64,000 bases of DNA from Crossaster papposus (taxonomy: Eukaryota; Echinodermata; Asteroidea; Velatida; Solasteridae): NCBI GenBank assembly GCA_037893245.1, contig JBAIAA010000262.1:1302001-1366000 (forward strand), written 5' to 3'. The position numbers and the translations under genes were made by a program. Below, one piece after another: positions 50,456 to 62,422 of this stretch. The number at the start of each line of letters is the position of its first letter. Position 1 is the first letter of the stretch. The notes under the pieces are model-generated. The model did no database searches, was not told the DNA's origin, and worked only from the letters and a program-made list of their open reading frames with translations.

Positions 50456-50802
50456 TTGAAAATTCAATACAGCGTTCATAATTTATTAACTGAGAGTTTT
50501 AACAAATGTTGTTTAATTTTCTTCGTCAAGCTAATTTTCAACACCGACAACTGGAGACACCGTTTCACTCGGAGTGCCAACAGTCCAGATCTGAACAATC
50601 TCGCCAAACAGCTGTCCTCCATATTGGTGAACTCAAGAGCCTCAATTTAAGATCCGGAGGAGCCTCAGAGGCCGCCAAGGCTGGTATAGCCGATAGACTG
50701 TTCAAGCGCCATGGTCGCTGGAAGTCGGAGACGGCTAAAGATTCCTATGTTCAAGAAAGCTTCCCTAATTTATTATCCGTTTCCAAGCGGTTATGTATCT
50801 AA
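50456..50802 (+). pseudogene. Tyrosine recombinase with internal core deletion
   Basis: Two ends of a DIRS-order tyrosine recombinase abut in different frames. The first part ends NNLAKQLSSILVNSRAS, which resembles the N-terminal start of these integrases. From about 50644 the other frame reads LRSGGASEAAKAG, RLFKRHGRWKSETAKDSYV and then the stop at 50800-50802. The C-terminal part keeps the Arg of the H-x-x-R block (the His is missing at the junction), the HGRW block and the putative nucleophile Tyr (50746-50748). The N-terminal core with the first catalytic Arg is absent; by comparison with family length some 200-300 codons are missing. It cannot be active, so this copy's integration must have been catalysed by another element, or the deletion came later. 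Confidence 0.75.
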
Positions 50803-50834
50803 CATCTACCCGTTCTTTATTTTGTTCATGCCGG

Positions 50835-50908
50835 TTGCTGCAGCTCGCACAATACCAAAATGATTGGGTATGCTGTGTTTTGTTTGTGTATACGATGATT
50901 TAAATGAT
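50835..50908 (+). repeat. Element 2 split direct repeat B1
   Basis: 74 bp matching 51507-51580 with one difference (TGATTGGG versus TAATTGGG). Followed by AA and then A2, preserving the circular junction. Confidence 0.92.
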
Positions 50909-50910
50909 AA

Positions 50911-51090
50911 ATGTTGATGTATTCGTTTGAGTACCGGGGCGAATTAGAATGCATCTATTTTATCATTGATATGTTAATGTGTATGCTCCAGTGGTCAGGG
51001 CGGGTATTTTGAATGGGTGCGGTACGCACTGCTAGTGGGAGTAATGTGTCACTTCACGCTTGCTAGCAGCAACGACAACACATACAATTT
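50911..51090 (+). repeat. Element 2 split direct repeat A2
   Basis: 180 bp identical to A1 at 47424-47603. Confidence 0.95.
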
Positions 51091-51444
51091 AATTTAATTG
51101 TCTATATTGTATATAATAATTAATCACTAGATTAATTTTGCTCTTATAATTATTGAATTATGTTGACAAGCGAAGCTCCCTTTATATGCCTTATATTGTT
51201 TAGCTAGCCTGAGAGTGGCGATCTGCATTGGTCAGGCATACGTTTCCACTTTTCCCAAAATTATAAAAAGATAGGTTTTTGTGGTTTTTCGTATCTGGCG
51301 ATCGCTATAAACAATATGTCGAATTCAACTTAACTTATAACGTTGAAAAATATATCGATATATATACATGTATAAGTATACAGTTATTGGCAATGTGGTG
51401 TTTTGCCCAAGTTGAAGCAGTAATGTCGAAGTAATAATGTTGTC

Positions 51445-51480
<36 letters not shown>

Positions 51481-51506
51481 ATTAAAGTGGGCGGGTTCTA
51501 CGCCGT
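51091..51506. other. Spacer between A2 and B2 with a (GTA)12 microsatellite
   Basis: AT-rich, without a recognised gene. Holds a perfect GTA12 tract at 51445-51480, which produces a poly-Tyr frame on the minus strand that I do not regard as coding. Confidence 0.7.
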
Positions 51507-51580
51507 TTGCTGCAGCTCGCACAATACCAAAATAATTGGGTATGCTGTGTTTTGTTTGTGTATACGATGATTTAAATGAT
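51507..51580 (+). repeat. Element 2 split direct repeat B2 (right end)
   Basis: Right terminal copy of B. It is followed by AA and then satellite TAATTATTCTGAGCAG, so the satellite resumes 12 bp before a B module (51593-51664). Confidence 0.92.
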
Positions 51581-51592
51581 AATAATTATTCT

Positions 51593-51664
51593 GAGCAGAC
51601 CGAGGTTGTGGTCATCCGAACTCTCGGTTACTGACCAAGAAAGTGTCTACTTCGTCACTCTGAG
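51593..51664 (-). pseudogene. Representative B module: ancient, highly diverged tRNA-iMet copy
   Basis: Most units carry this 72-bp minus-strand segment. An ungapped hand alignment of a B module (the block-1 variant) with the consensus initiator tRNA gives 50 of 72 identical positions, including CAGAGTG near the 5' end, AGAGGTC at the variable loop and TCTGCT at the 3' end. The anticodon position reads AGT, several stems no longer pair, box B is lost, and there is no T5 run immediately downstream. It is very similar among units, so it is being homogenised along with the array. Confidence 0.7.
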
Positions 51665-54600
51665 TCGAGTACCTCAAGTCATACCAAAAACTTGTTAGCA
51701 GAGCGAGGTTTCGATCTTTGTACATCTTGGTTAAGGGCCCAGCATGCTTCCATTGCGCCACTCTACTTCATGTAAAGTTAGAAACAGCAAACAAAATGAA
51801 AGCAGACATTCTAAAAACATTCCAAAATATTTATTACATTTGAATAACAGTGAAGCAAAAATACCTCTTTAGCAGAGCGAGGTTTTGGTCTTCGGACCTC
51901 TGGGTTATGGGCCCAGCACGCTCCCACTGCAACACTCTGCGTAACTATTTTTAATGAAAATGAAATCACTATCAAGGAAATAATTATTCTGAGCAGACCG
52001 AGGTTGTGGTCATCCGAACTCTCGGTTACTGACCAAGAAAGTGTCTACTTCGTCACTCTGAGTCGAGTACCTCAAGTCATACCAAAAACTTGTTAGCAGA
52101 GCGAGGTTTCGATCTTTGTACATCTTGGTTAAGGGCCCAGCATGCTTCCATTGCGCCACTCTACTTCATGTAAAGTTAGAAACAGCAAACAAAATGAAAG
52201 CAGACATTCTAAAAACATTCCAAAATATTTATTACATTTGAATAACAGTGAAGCAAAAATACCTCTTTAGCAGAGCGAGGTTTTGGTCTTCGGACCTCTG
52301 GGTTATGGGCCCAGCACGCTCCCACTGCAACACTCTGCGTAACTATTTTTAATGAAAATGAAATCACTATCAAGGAAATAATTATTCTGAGCAGACCGAG
52401 GTTGTGGTCATCCGAACTCTCGGTTACTGACCAAGAAAGTGTCTACTTCGTCACTCTGAGTCGAGTACCTCAAGTCATACCAAAAACTTGTTAGCAGAGC
52501 GAAATGAAAATGAAAATGAAATCACTATCAAGGACATAATTATCATGAGCAGACCGAGGTTGTGGTCATCCGAAATATCGGTTACTGGCCAAGAAAGTGT
52601 CTACTTCGTCACTCTGAGTCGAGTACCTCAAGTCATACCAAAAACGTGTTAGCAGAGCGAGGTTTCGATCTTCGGACCTTGGGTTAAGGGCCCAGCACGC
52701 TTCCACTGCGCCACTCTACTTCATGTAAAGTTAGAAACAGCAAACAAAATGAAAGCAGACATTATAAAAACATTCTAAAATATTTATTAAATTTGAATAA
52801 CAGTTAAGCAAAAATCCCTCTTTAGCAGAGCGAGGTTTTGGTCTTCGGACCTCTGGGTTATGGGCCCAGCACGCTCCCACTGCAACACTCTGCGTAACCA
52901 TTTTTAATGAAAATAAAATCACTATCAAGGAAATAATTATCCTGAGCAGACCGAGGTTGTGGTCATCTGAACTCTCGGTTACTGACAAAGAAAGTGTCTA
53001 CTTCGTCACTCTGAGTCGAGTACCTCAAGTCATACCAAAAACTTGTTAGCAGAGCGAAATGAAAATGAAAATGAAATCACTATCAAGGACATAATTATCA
53101 TGAGCAGACCGAGGTTGTGGTCATCCGAAATATCGGTTACTGGCCAAGAAAGTGTCTACTTCGTCACTCTGAGTCGAGTACCTCAAGTCATACCAAAAAC
53201 GTGTTAGCAGAGCGAGGTTTCGATCTTCGGACCTTGGGTTAAGGGCCCAGCACGCTTCCACTGCGCCACTCTACTTCATGTAAAGTTAGAAACAGCAAAC
53301 AAAATGAAAGCAGACATTATAAAAACATTCTAAAATATTTATTAAATTTGAATAACAGTTAAGCAAAAATCCCTCTTTAGCAGAGCGAGGTTTTGGTCTT
53401 CGGACCTCTGGGTTATGGGCCCAGCACGCTCCCACTGCAACACTCTGCGTAACCATTTTTAATGAAAATGAAATCACTATCAAGGAAATAATTATCCTGA
53501 GCAGACCGAGGTTGTGGTCATCTGAACTCTCGGTTACTGACCAAGAAAGTGTCTACTTCGTCACTCTGAGTCGAGTACCTCAAGTCATACCAAAAACTTG
53601 TTAGCAGAGCGAGGTTTCGATCTTCGGACCTCTGGGTTATGGGCCCAGCACGCTTCCACTGCGCCAATCTGTTTCATGTGAATTTAGAAACAGAAAACAA
53701 AATGAAAGCAGACATTCTAAAAACATTCTAAAATATGTATTACATTTGAATAACAGTGAAGCAAAAATACCTCTTTAGCAGAGCGAGGTTTTGGTCTTCG
53801 GACCTCTGGGTTAAGGGCCCAGCACGCTCCCACTGCACCACTCTGCGTAACTATTTTTAATGAAAATGAAATCACTATCAAGGACATAATTATCCTTAGC
53901 AGACCGAGGTTGCGGTCATCCGAAATATCGGTTACTGGCCAAGAAAGTGTCTACTTCGTCACTCTGAGTCGAGTACATCAAGTCATACCAAAAACTTGTT
54001 AGCAGAGCCAGGTTTCGATTCTCGGACCTCTGGGTTATGGGCCCAGCACGCTTCCACTGCGCCACTCTGCTTCATGTGAATTTAGAAACAGCAAACAAAA
54101 TTAAAGCAGACATTCTAAAAACATTCTAAAATATGTATTACATTTGAATAACAGTGAAGCAAAAATACCTCTTTAGCAGAGCGAGGTTTTGGTCCTCGGA
54201 CATCTGGGTTATGGGCCCAGCACGCTCCCACTGCTCCACTCTACTTCATGTAAATTTAGAAACAGCAAACAAAATGAAAGCAGACATTCTAAAAACATTC
54301 TAAAATATTTATTAAATTTGAATAACAGTGAAGCAAAAATACCTCTTTAGCAGAGCGAGGTTTTGGTCCTGGGACATCTGGCTTATGGGCCCAGCACGCT
54401 CACACTGCTCCACTCTACTTCATGTAAATTTAGAAACAGCAAACAAAATGAAAGCAGACATTCTAAAAACATTCTAAAATATGTAGTAAATTTGAATAAC
54501 AGTTAAGCAAAAATCCCGCTTTAGCAGAGCGAGATTTTGGTCTTCGGACCTCTGGGTTATGGGCCCAGCACGCTCCCACTGCAACACTCTGCGTAACTAT

Positions 54601-54745
54601 TTTTAATGAAAATGAAATCACTATCAAGGAAATAATTATCCTGAGCAGACCGAGGTTGTGGTCATCCGAACTCTCGGTTACTGACCAAGAAAGTGTCTAC
54701 TTCGTCACTCTGAGTCGAGTACCTCAAGTGATACCAAAAACTTGT

Positions 54746-54817
54746 TAGCAGAGCGAGGTTTCGATCCTCGGACCTCTGGGTTATGGGCCCAGCACGCTTC
54801 CACTGCGCCACTCTGCT
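54746..54817 (-). tRNA. tRNA-iMet (CAT), exact consensus copy
   Basis: 72 nt reading as a complete eukaryotic initiator tRNA: acceptor stem AGCAGAG/CTCTGCT with the A1:U72 pair and discriminator A; D stem GCGC/GCGT; anticodon stem CTGGG/CCCAG with the three G-C pairs typical of initiators and loop CCCATAA; variable loop AGGTC; T stem CGAGG/CCTCG with loop ATCGAAA (A54, A60). Box A is TGGCGCAGTGG, box B is GGATCGAAACC. No CCA is encoded. A T5 terminator (plus-strand A5 at 54736-54740) follows after 5 nt. It delivers initiator methionine if expressed; whether Pol III transcribes satellite copies cannot be seen. Confidence 0.88.
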
Positions 54818-57800
54818 TCATGTGAATTAAGAAACAGAAAACAAAATGAAAGCAGACATTCTAAAAACATTCTAAAATATTTATTACATTTGAATAACAG
54901 TGAAGCAAAAATACCTCTTTATCAGAGCGAGGTTTTGGTCTTCGGACATCTTGGTTATGGGCCCAGCACGCTCCAACTGAAACACTCTGCGTAACTATTT
55001 TTAATGAAAATGAAATCACTATCAAGGAAATAATTATTCTGAGCAGACCGAGGTTGTGGTCATCCGAACTCTCGGTTACTGACCAAGAAAGTGTCTACTT
55101 CGTCACTCTGAGTCGAGTACCTCAAGTCATACCAAAAACTTGTTAGCAGAGCGAGGTTTCGATCTTTGGACATCTTGGTTAAGGGCCCAGCACGCTTCCA
55201 TTGCGCCACTCTACTTCATGTAAAGTTAGAAACAGCAAACAAAATGAAAGCAGACATTCTAAAAACATTCTAAAATATTTATTACATTTGAATAACAGTG
55301 AAGCAAAAATACCTCTTTAGCAGAGCGAGGTTTTGGTCTTCGGTCTCTGGGTTATGGGCCCAGCACGCTCCCACTGCAACACTCTGCGTAACTATTTTTA
55401 ATGAAAATGAAATCACTATCAAGGAAATAATTATTCTGAGCAGACCGAGGTTGTGGTCATCCGAACTCTCGGTTACTGACCAAGAAAGTGTCTACTTCGT
55501 CACTCTGAGTCGAGTACCTCAAGTCATACCAAAAACTTGTTAGCAGAGCGAAATGAAAATGAAAATGAAATCACTATCAAGGACATAATTATCCTGAGCA
55601 GACTGAGGTTGTGGTCATCCGAAATATCGGTTACTGGCCAAGAAAGTGTCTACTTCGTCACTCTGAGTCGAGTACCTCAAGTCATACCAAAAACGTGTTA
55701 GCAGAGCGAGGTTTCGATCTTCGGACCTTGGGTTAAGGGCCCAGCACGCTTCCATTGCGCCACTCTACTTCATGTAAAGTTAGAAACAGCAAACAAAATG
55801 AAAGCAGACATTCTAAAAACATTGTAAAATATGTATTACGTTTGAATAACAGTGAAGCAAATATACCTCTTTAGCAGAGCGAGGTTTTGGTCTTCGGACC
55901 TCTGGGTTAAGGGCCCAGCACGCTCCCACTGAACCACTCTGCGTAACTATTTTTAATGAAAATGAAATCACTATCAAGGAAATAATTATCCTGAGCAGAC
56001 CGAGGTTGTGGTCATCCGAACTCTCGGTTACTGACCAAGAAAGTGTCTACTTCGTCACTCTGAGTCGAGTACCTCAAGTCATACCAAAAACTTGTTAGCA
56101 GAGCGAGGTTTCGATCCTCGGACCTCTGGGTTATGGGCCCAGCACGCTTCCACTGCGCCACTCTGTTTCATGTAAATTTAGAAACAGCAAACAAATTGAA
56201 AGCAGACATTCTAAAAACCTTCTAAAATATTTATTAAATTTGAATAACATTTAAGCAAAAATCCCTCTTTAGCAGAGCGAGGTTTTGGTCTTCGGACCTC
56301 TGGGTTATGGGCCCAGCACGCTCCCACTGCAACACTCTGCGTAACTATTGTTAATGAAATTGAAATCACTATCAAGGAAATAATTATCCTGAGCAGACCG
56401 AGGTTGTGGTCATCCGAACTCTCGGTTACTGACCAAGAAAGTGTCTACTTCGTCACTCTGAGTCGAGTACCTCAAGTCATACGAAAAACCTGTTAGCAGA
56501 GCGAAATGGAAATGACAATGAAATCACTATCAAGGACATAATTATCCTGAGCAGACCGAGGTTGTGGTCATCCGAAATATCGGTTACTGGCCAAGAAAGT
56601 GTCTACTTTGTCACTTTGAGTCGAGTACCTCAAGTCATACCAAAAACTTGTTAGCAGAGCGAGGTTTCTATCTTTGGACATCTTGGTTAAGGGCCCAGCA
56701 CGCTTCCACTGCGCCACTCTACTTCATGAAAAAGTTAGAAACAGCAAACAAAATGAAAGCAGACATTCTAAAAACATTCAAAAATATGTATTAAATTTGA
56801 ATAACCTTTAAGCAAAAATCCCTCTTTAGCAGAGCGAGGTTTTGGTCTTCGGACCTCTGGGTTATGGGCCCAGCACGCTTCCACTGCAACACTCTGCGTA
56901 ACTATTTTTAATGAAAATGAAATCACTATCAAGGAAATAATTATCCTGAGCAGACCGAGGTTGTGGTCATTCGAACTCTCGGTTACTGACCAAGAAAGTG
57001 TCTACTTCGTCACTCTGTGTCGAGTACCTCAAGCCATACCCAAAACTTGTTAGCAGAGCGAGGTTTCGATCCTCGGACCTCTGGGTTATGGGCCCAGCAC
57101 GCTTCCACTGCGCCGCTCTACTTCATGTGAATTTAGAAACAGCAAACAAAATGAAAGCAGACATTCTAAAAACATTCTAAAATATGTATTACATTTGAAT
57201 AACAGTGAAGCAAAAATACCTCTTTAGCAGAGCGAGGTTTTTGGTCTTCGGACCTCTTGGTTAAGGGCCCAGCACGCTCCCACTGCACCACTCTGCGTAA
57301 CTATTTTTAATGAAAATGAAATCACTATCAAGGACATAATTATCCTTAGCAGACCGTAGGTTGCGGTCATCCGAAATATCGGTTACTGGCCAAGAAAGTG
57401 TCTACTTCGTCACTCTGAGTCGAGTACCTCAAGTCATACCAACAACTTGTTAGCAGAGCCAGGTTTCGATTCTCGGACCTCTGGGTTATGGGCCCAGCAC
57501 GCTTCCACTGCGCCACTCTGCTTCATGTGAATTTAGAAACAGCAAACAAAATTAAAGCAGACATTCTAAAAACATTCTAAAATATGTATTACATTTGAAT
57601 AACAGTGAAGCAAAAATACCTCTTTAGCAGAGCGAGGTTTTGGTCCTCGGACATCTGGGTTATGGGCCCAGCACGCTCCCACTGCTCCACTCTACTTCAT
57701 GTAAATTTAGAAACAGCAAACAAAATGAAAGCAGACATTCTAAAAACCTTCTAAAATATTTATTAAATTTGAATAACATTTAAGCAAAAATCCCTCTTTA

Positions 57801-59216
57801 GCAGAGCGAGGTTTTGGTCTTCGGACCTCTGGGTTATGGGCCCAGCACGCTCCCACTGCAACACTCTGCGTAACTATTTTTAATGAAAATGAAATCACTA
57901 TCAAGGAAATAATTATTCTGAGCAGACCGAGCTTGTGGTCATCCGAACTCTCGGTTACTGACCAAGAAAGTGTCTACTTCGTCACTCTGAGTCGAATACC
58001 TCAAGTCATACCAAACACTTGTTAGCAGAGCGAGGTTTCGATCTTTGGACATCTTGGTTAAGGGCCCAGCACGCTTCCACTGCGCCACTCTACTTCATGT
58101 AAAGTTAGAAACAGCAAACAAAATGAAAGCAGACATTCTAAAAACATTCTAAAATATGTATTAAATTTGAATAACAGTTAAGCAAAAATCCCTCTTTAGC
58201 AGAGCGAGGTTTTGGTCTTCGGACCTCTGGGTTATGGGCCCAGCACGCTCCCACTGCAACACTCTGCGTAACTATTTTTAATAAAAATGAAATCACTATC
58301 AAGGAAATAATTATCCTGAGCAGACCGAGGTTGTGGTCATCCGAACTCTCGGTTACTGAACAAGAAAGTGTCTACTTCGTCACTCTGAGTCGAGTACCTC
58401 AAGTCATACCAAAAACTTGTTAGCAGAGCGATATTTCGATCTTCGGACCTCTGGGTTAAGGGCCCAGCACGCTTCCACTGCGCCACTCTACTTCATGTAA
58501 ATTTAGAAACAGCAAACAAAATGAAAGCAGACATTCTAAAAACATTCTAAAATATTTATTAAATTTGAATAACAGTGAAGCAAAAATACCTCTTTAGCAG
58601 AGCGAGGTTTTTGTCTTCGGACCTCTGGGTTAAGGGCCCAGCACGCTCTCACTGCACCACTCTGCGTAACTATTTTTAATGAAAATGAAATCACTATCAA
58701 TGACATAATTATCCTTAGCAGACCGAGGTTTCGGTCATCCGAAATATCGGTTCCTGGCCAAGAAAGTATCTACTTCGTCACTCTGAGTCGAGTACCTCAA
58801 GTCATACCAAAAACTTGTTAGCAGAGCCATGTTTCGATTCTCGGACCTCTGGGTTATGGGCCCAGCACGCTTCCACTGCGCCACTCTGCTTCATGTGAAT
58901 TTAGAAACAGCAAACAAAATTAAAGCAGACATTCTAAAAACATTCTAAAATATGTATTACATTTGAATAACAGTGAAGCAAAAATACCTCTTTAGCAGAG
59001 CGAGGTTTTGGTCCTCGGACATCTGGGTTATGGGCCCAGCACGCTCCCACTGCAACACTCTGCGTAACTATTTTTAATGAAAATGAAATCACTATCAAGG
59101 ACATAATTATCCTTAGCAGACCGAGGTTGCGGTCATCCGAAATATCGGTTACTGACCAAGAAAGTGTATACTTCGTCACTCTGAGTCGAGTACCTCAAGT
59201 CATACCAAAAACTTGT

Positions 59217-59288
59217 TAGCAGAGCGAGGTTTCGATCTTCGGACCTCTGGGTTAAGGGCCCAGCACGCTTCCACTGCGCCACTCTACT
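59217..59288 (-). tRNA. Initiator-tRNA body with anticodon CTT
   Basis: Plus-strand TTAAGGGCCC replaces TTATGGGCCC, so the anticodon loop is CCCTTAA with anticodon CTT (reads Lys AAG if charged and used). Otherwise two changes: a U-G pair in the acceptor stem and an A-C mismatch in the T stem that also alters the first base of box B. T5 terminator present. Many copies in this block share the CTT loop. Probably a variant pseudogene. Confidence 0.5.
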
Positions 59289-59614
59289 TCATGTAAATTT
59301 AGAAACAGCAAACAAAATGAAAGCAGACATTCTAAAAACATTCTAAAATATTTATTAAATTTGAATAACAGTTAAGCAAACATACCTCTTTAGCAGAGCG
59401 AGGTTTTGGTCTTCGGACCTCTGGGTTATGGGCCCAGCACGCTCCCACTGCAACACTCTGCGTAACTATCTTTCCTGAAAATGAAATCACTATCAAGGAA
59501 ATAATTATCCTGAGCAGACCGAGGTTGTGGTCATCCGAACTCTCGGTTACTTACCAAGAAAGTGTATACTTCGTCACTCTGAGTCGAGTACCTCAAGTCA
59601 TACCAAAAACTTGT

Positions 59615-59686
59615 TAGCAGAGCGAGGTTTCGATCCTCGGACCTCTGGGTTATGGGCCCAGCACGCTTCAACTGCGCCACTCTGCT
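59615..59686 (-). tRNA. tRNA-iMet (CAT)-like copy, D-loop change
   Basis: One difference from the consensus, in the D loop (GG to TG), which would weaken the D-loop/T-loop contact and box A. Stems and T5 terminator intact. Confidence 0.6.
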
Positions 59687-61347
59687 TCATGTGAATTTTG
59701 AAACAGAAAACAAAATTAAAGCAGACATTCTAAAAACATTCTAAAATATGTATTACATTGGAATAACAGTGAAGCAAAAAAAACTCTTTAGCAGAGCGAG
59801 GTTTTGGTTCTCGGACATCTGGGTTATGGGCCCAGCACGCTTCCACTGCGCCACTCTGCTTCATGTACATTAAGAAACAGCAAACAAAATGAAAGCAGAC
59901 ATTCTAAAAACATTCTAAAATATTTATTAAATTTGAATAACAGTGAAGCAAAAATACCTCTTTAGCAGAGCGAGGTTTTGGTCTTCGGACCTCTGGGTTA
60001 TGGGCCCTGCACGCTCCCACTGCAACACTCTGCGTAACTATTTTCAATGAAAATGAAATCACTAACAAGGAAATAATTATTCTGAGCAGACCGAAGTTGT
60101 GGTCATCCGAACTCTCGGTTACTGACCAAGAAAGTGTCTACTTCGTCACTCTGAGTCGAGTACCTCAAGTCATACCAAAAACTTGTTAGCAGAGCGAAAT
60201 GAAAATGAAAATGAAATCACTATCAAGGACATAATTATCCTGAGCAGACCGAGGTTGTGGTCATCCGAAATATCGGTTACTGGCCAAGAAAGTGTCTACT
60301 TCGTCACTCTGAGTCGGGTACCTCAAGTCATACCAAAAACGTGTTAGCAGAGCGAGGTTTCGATCTTTGGACATCTGGGTTAAGGGCCCAGCACGCTTCC
60401 ACTGCGCCACTCTACTTCATGTAAAGTTAGAAACAGCAAACAAAATGAAAGCAGACATTCTAAAAACATTCTAAAATATTCATTAAATTTGAATAACAGT
60501 GATGCAAAAATACCTCTTTAGCAGAGCGAGGTTTTGGTCTTCGGACATCTGGGTTATGGGCCCAGCACGCTCCCACTGCAACACTCTGCTTCATGTGAAT
60601 TTAGAAACAGCAAACAAAATGAAAGCAGACATTCTAAAAACATTCTAAAATATGTATTACATTTGAATAACAGTGAAGCAAAAATACCTCTTTAGCAGAG
60701 CGAGGTTTTGGTCTTCGGACCTCTGGGTTATGGGCCCAGCACGCTCCCACTGCAACACTCTGCGTAACAACTTGTTAGCAGAGCCAGGTTTCGATTCTCG
60801 GACCTCTGGGTTATGGGCCCAGCACGCTTCCACTGCGCCACTCTGCTTGATGTGAATTTAGAAACAGCAAACAAAATGAAAGCAGACATTCTAAAAACAT
60901 TCTAAAATATGTATTACATTTGAATAACAGTGAAGCAAAAATACCTCTTTAGCAGAGCGAGGTTTTGGTCCTCGGACATCTGGGTTATGGGCCCAGCACG
61001 CTCCCACTGCTCCACTCTACTTCATGTAAATTTAGAAACAGCAAACAAAATGAAAGCAGACATTCTAAAAACCTTCTAAAATATTTATTAAATTTGAATA
61101 ACATTTAAGCAAAAATCCCTCTTTAGCAGAGCGAGGTTTTGGTCTTCGTACCTCTGGGTTATGGGCCCAGCACGCTCCCACTGCAACACTCTGCGTAATT
61201 ATTTTTAATGAAAATGAAATCACTATCAAGGAAATAATTATCCTGAGCAGACCGAGGTTGTGGTCATCCGAACTCTCGGTTACTGACCAAGAAAGTGTCT
61301 ACTTCGTCACTCTGAGTCGAGTACCTCAAGCCATACCAAAAACTTGT

Positions 61348-61419
61348 TAGCAGAGCGAGGTTTCGATCCTCGGACCTCTGGGTTATGGGCCCAGCACGCT
61401 TCCACTGCGCCACTCTGCT
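61348..61419 (-). tRNA. tRNA-iMet (CAT), exact consensus copy
   Basis: Identical over 72 nt to 54746-54817, with all stems paired, box A and box B intact, and a T5 terminator (A5 at 61338-61342 on the plus strand). It lies in the first copy of the 1003-bp duplication. Confidence 0.88.
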
Positions 61420-62340
61420 TCATGTGAATTCAGAAACAGCAAACAAAATGAAAGCAGACATTCTCAAAACATTCTAAAATATGTATTACATTTGAATAAC
61501 AGTTAAGCAACAATCCCTCTTTAGCAGAGCGAGGTTTTGGTCTTCGGACATCTGGGTTATGGGCCCAGCACGCTCCCACTGCAACACTCTGCTTCATGTG
61601 AATTTAGAAACAGCAAACAAAATGAAAGCAGACATTCTAAAAACATTCTAAAATATGTATTACATTTGAATAACAGTGAAGCAAAAATACCTCTTTAGCA
61701 GAGCGAGGTTTTGGTCTTCGGACCTCTGGGTTATGGGCCCAGCACGCTCCCACTGCAACACTCTGCGTAACAACTTGTTAGCAGAGCCAGGTTTCGATTC
61801 TCGGACCTCTGGGTTATGGGCCCAGCACGCTTCCACTGCGCCACTCTGCTTGATGTGAATTTAGAAACAGCAAACAAAATGAAAGCAGACATTCTAAAAA
61901 CATTCTAAAATATGTATTACATTTGAATAACAGTGAAGCAAAAATACCTCTTTAGCAGAGCGAGGTTTTGGTCCTCGGACATCTGGGTTATGGGCCCAGC
62001 ACGCTCCCACTGCTCCACTCTACTTCATGTAAATTTAGAAACAGCAAACAAAATGAAAGCAGACATTCTAAAAACCTTCTAAAATATTTATTAAATTTGA
62101 ATAACATTTAAGCAAAAATCCCTCTTTAGCAGAGCGAGGTTTTGGTCTTCGGACCTCTGGGTTATGGGCCCAGCACGCTCCCACTGCAACACTCTGCGTA
62201 ATTATTTTTAATGAAAATGAAATCACTATCAAGGAAATAATTATCCTGAGCAGACCGAGGTTGTGGTCATCCGAACTCTCGGTTACTGACCAAGAAAGTG
62301 TCTACTTCGTCACTCTGAGTCGAGTACCTCAAGCCATACC

Positions 62341-62345
62341 AAAAA
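62341..62345 (-). terminator. RNA polymerase III T5 terminator (representative)
   Basis: Plus-strand AAAAA, read as TTTTT on the minus strand, starts 5 nt after the discriminator base of the tRNA at 62351-62422. The same run follows each exact-consensus C module and nearly all G-U class copies. In the degenerate C class it is interrupted to give GTTGTTGG. Confidence 0.75.
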
Positions 62346-62350
62346 CTTGT

Positions 62351-62422
62351 TAGCAGAGCGAGGTTTCGATCCTCGGACCTCTGGGTTATGGGCCCAGCAC
62401 GCTTCCACTGCGCCACTCTGCT
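62351..62422 (-). tRNA. tRNA-iMet (CAT), exact consensus copy
   Basis: Identical over 72 nt to 54746-54817 and 61348-61419 and in the second copy of the 1003-bp duplication. T5 terminator at 62341-62345. Used here to measure unit geometry: A at 62127, B at 62248, C at 62351, next A at 62525. Confidence 0.88.

Larger units (their letters stand above)
47424..51580 (+). mobile_element. DIRS-order retrotransposon, Ngaro/PAT-like (element 2)
   Basis: A 4157-bp insertion with split direct repeats: A1 (47424-47603), coding body, B1 (50835-50908), AA, A2 (50911-51090), a 416-bp spacer and B2 (51507-51580). The A copies are identical over 180 bp; the B copies differ at one of 74 bp. Coding order on the plus strand is Gag with a CCHC knuckle, RT, RNase H, then tyrosine recombinase, as in DIRS-order elements. 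There is no target-site duplication: removing the element restores satellite GGAAATAATTATTCTGAGC. Three defects disable it: an in-frame TGA in gag, a single-base frameshift in RNase H, and a large deletion of the recombinase core. Few lesions and near-identical ends suggest a young copy mobilised by proteins from a relative. Assignment to Ngaro-type or PAT-type needs a tree. Confidence 0.9.

Noticed and set aside
51325-51522. Minus-strand frame with a poly-tyrosine run
   Set aside because: It is the GTA12 microsatellite read in one frame.
51593-51664. B module as a functional tRNA-Thr (position of the anticodon reads AGT)
   Set aside because: The anticodon and T stems do not pair properly, box B is lost and no T5 terminator follows; it is best explained as an old initiator-tRNA copy.
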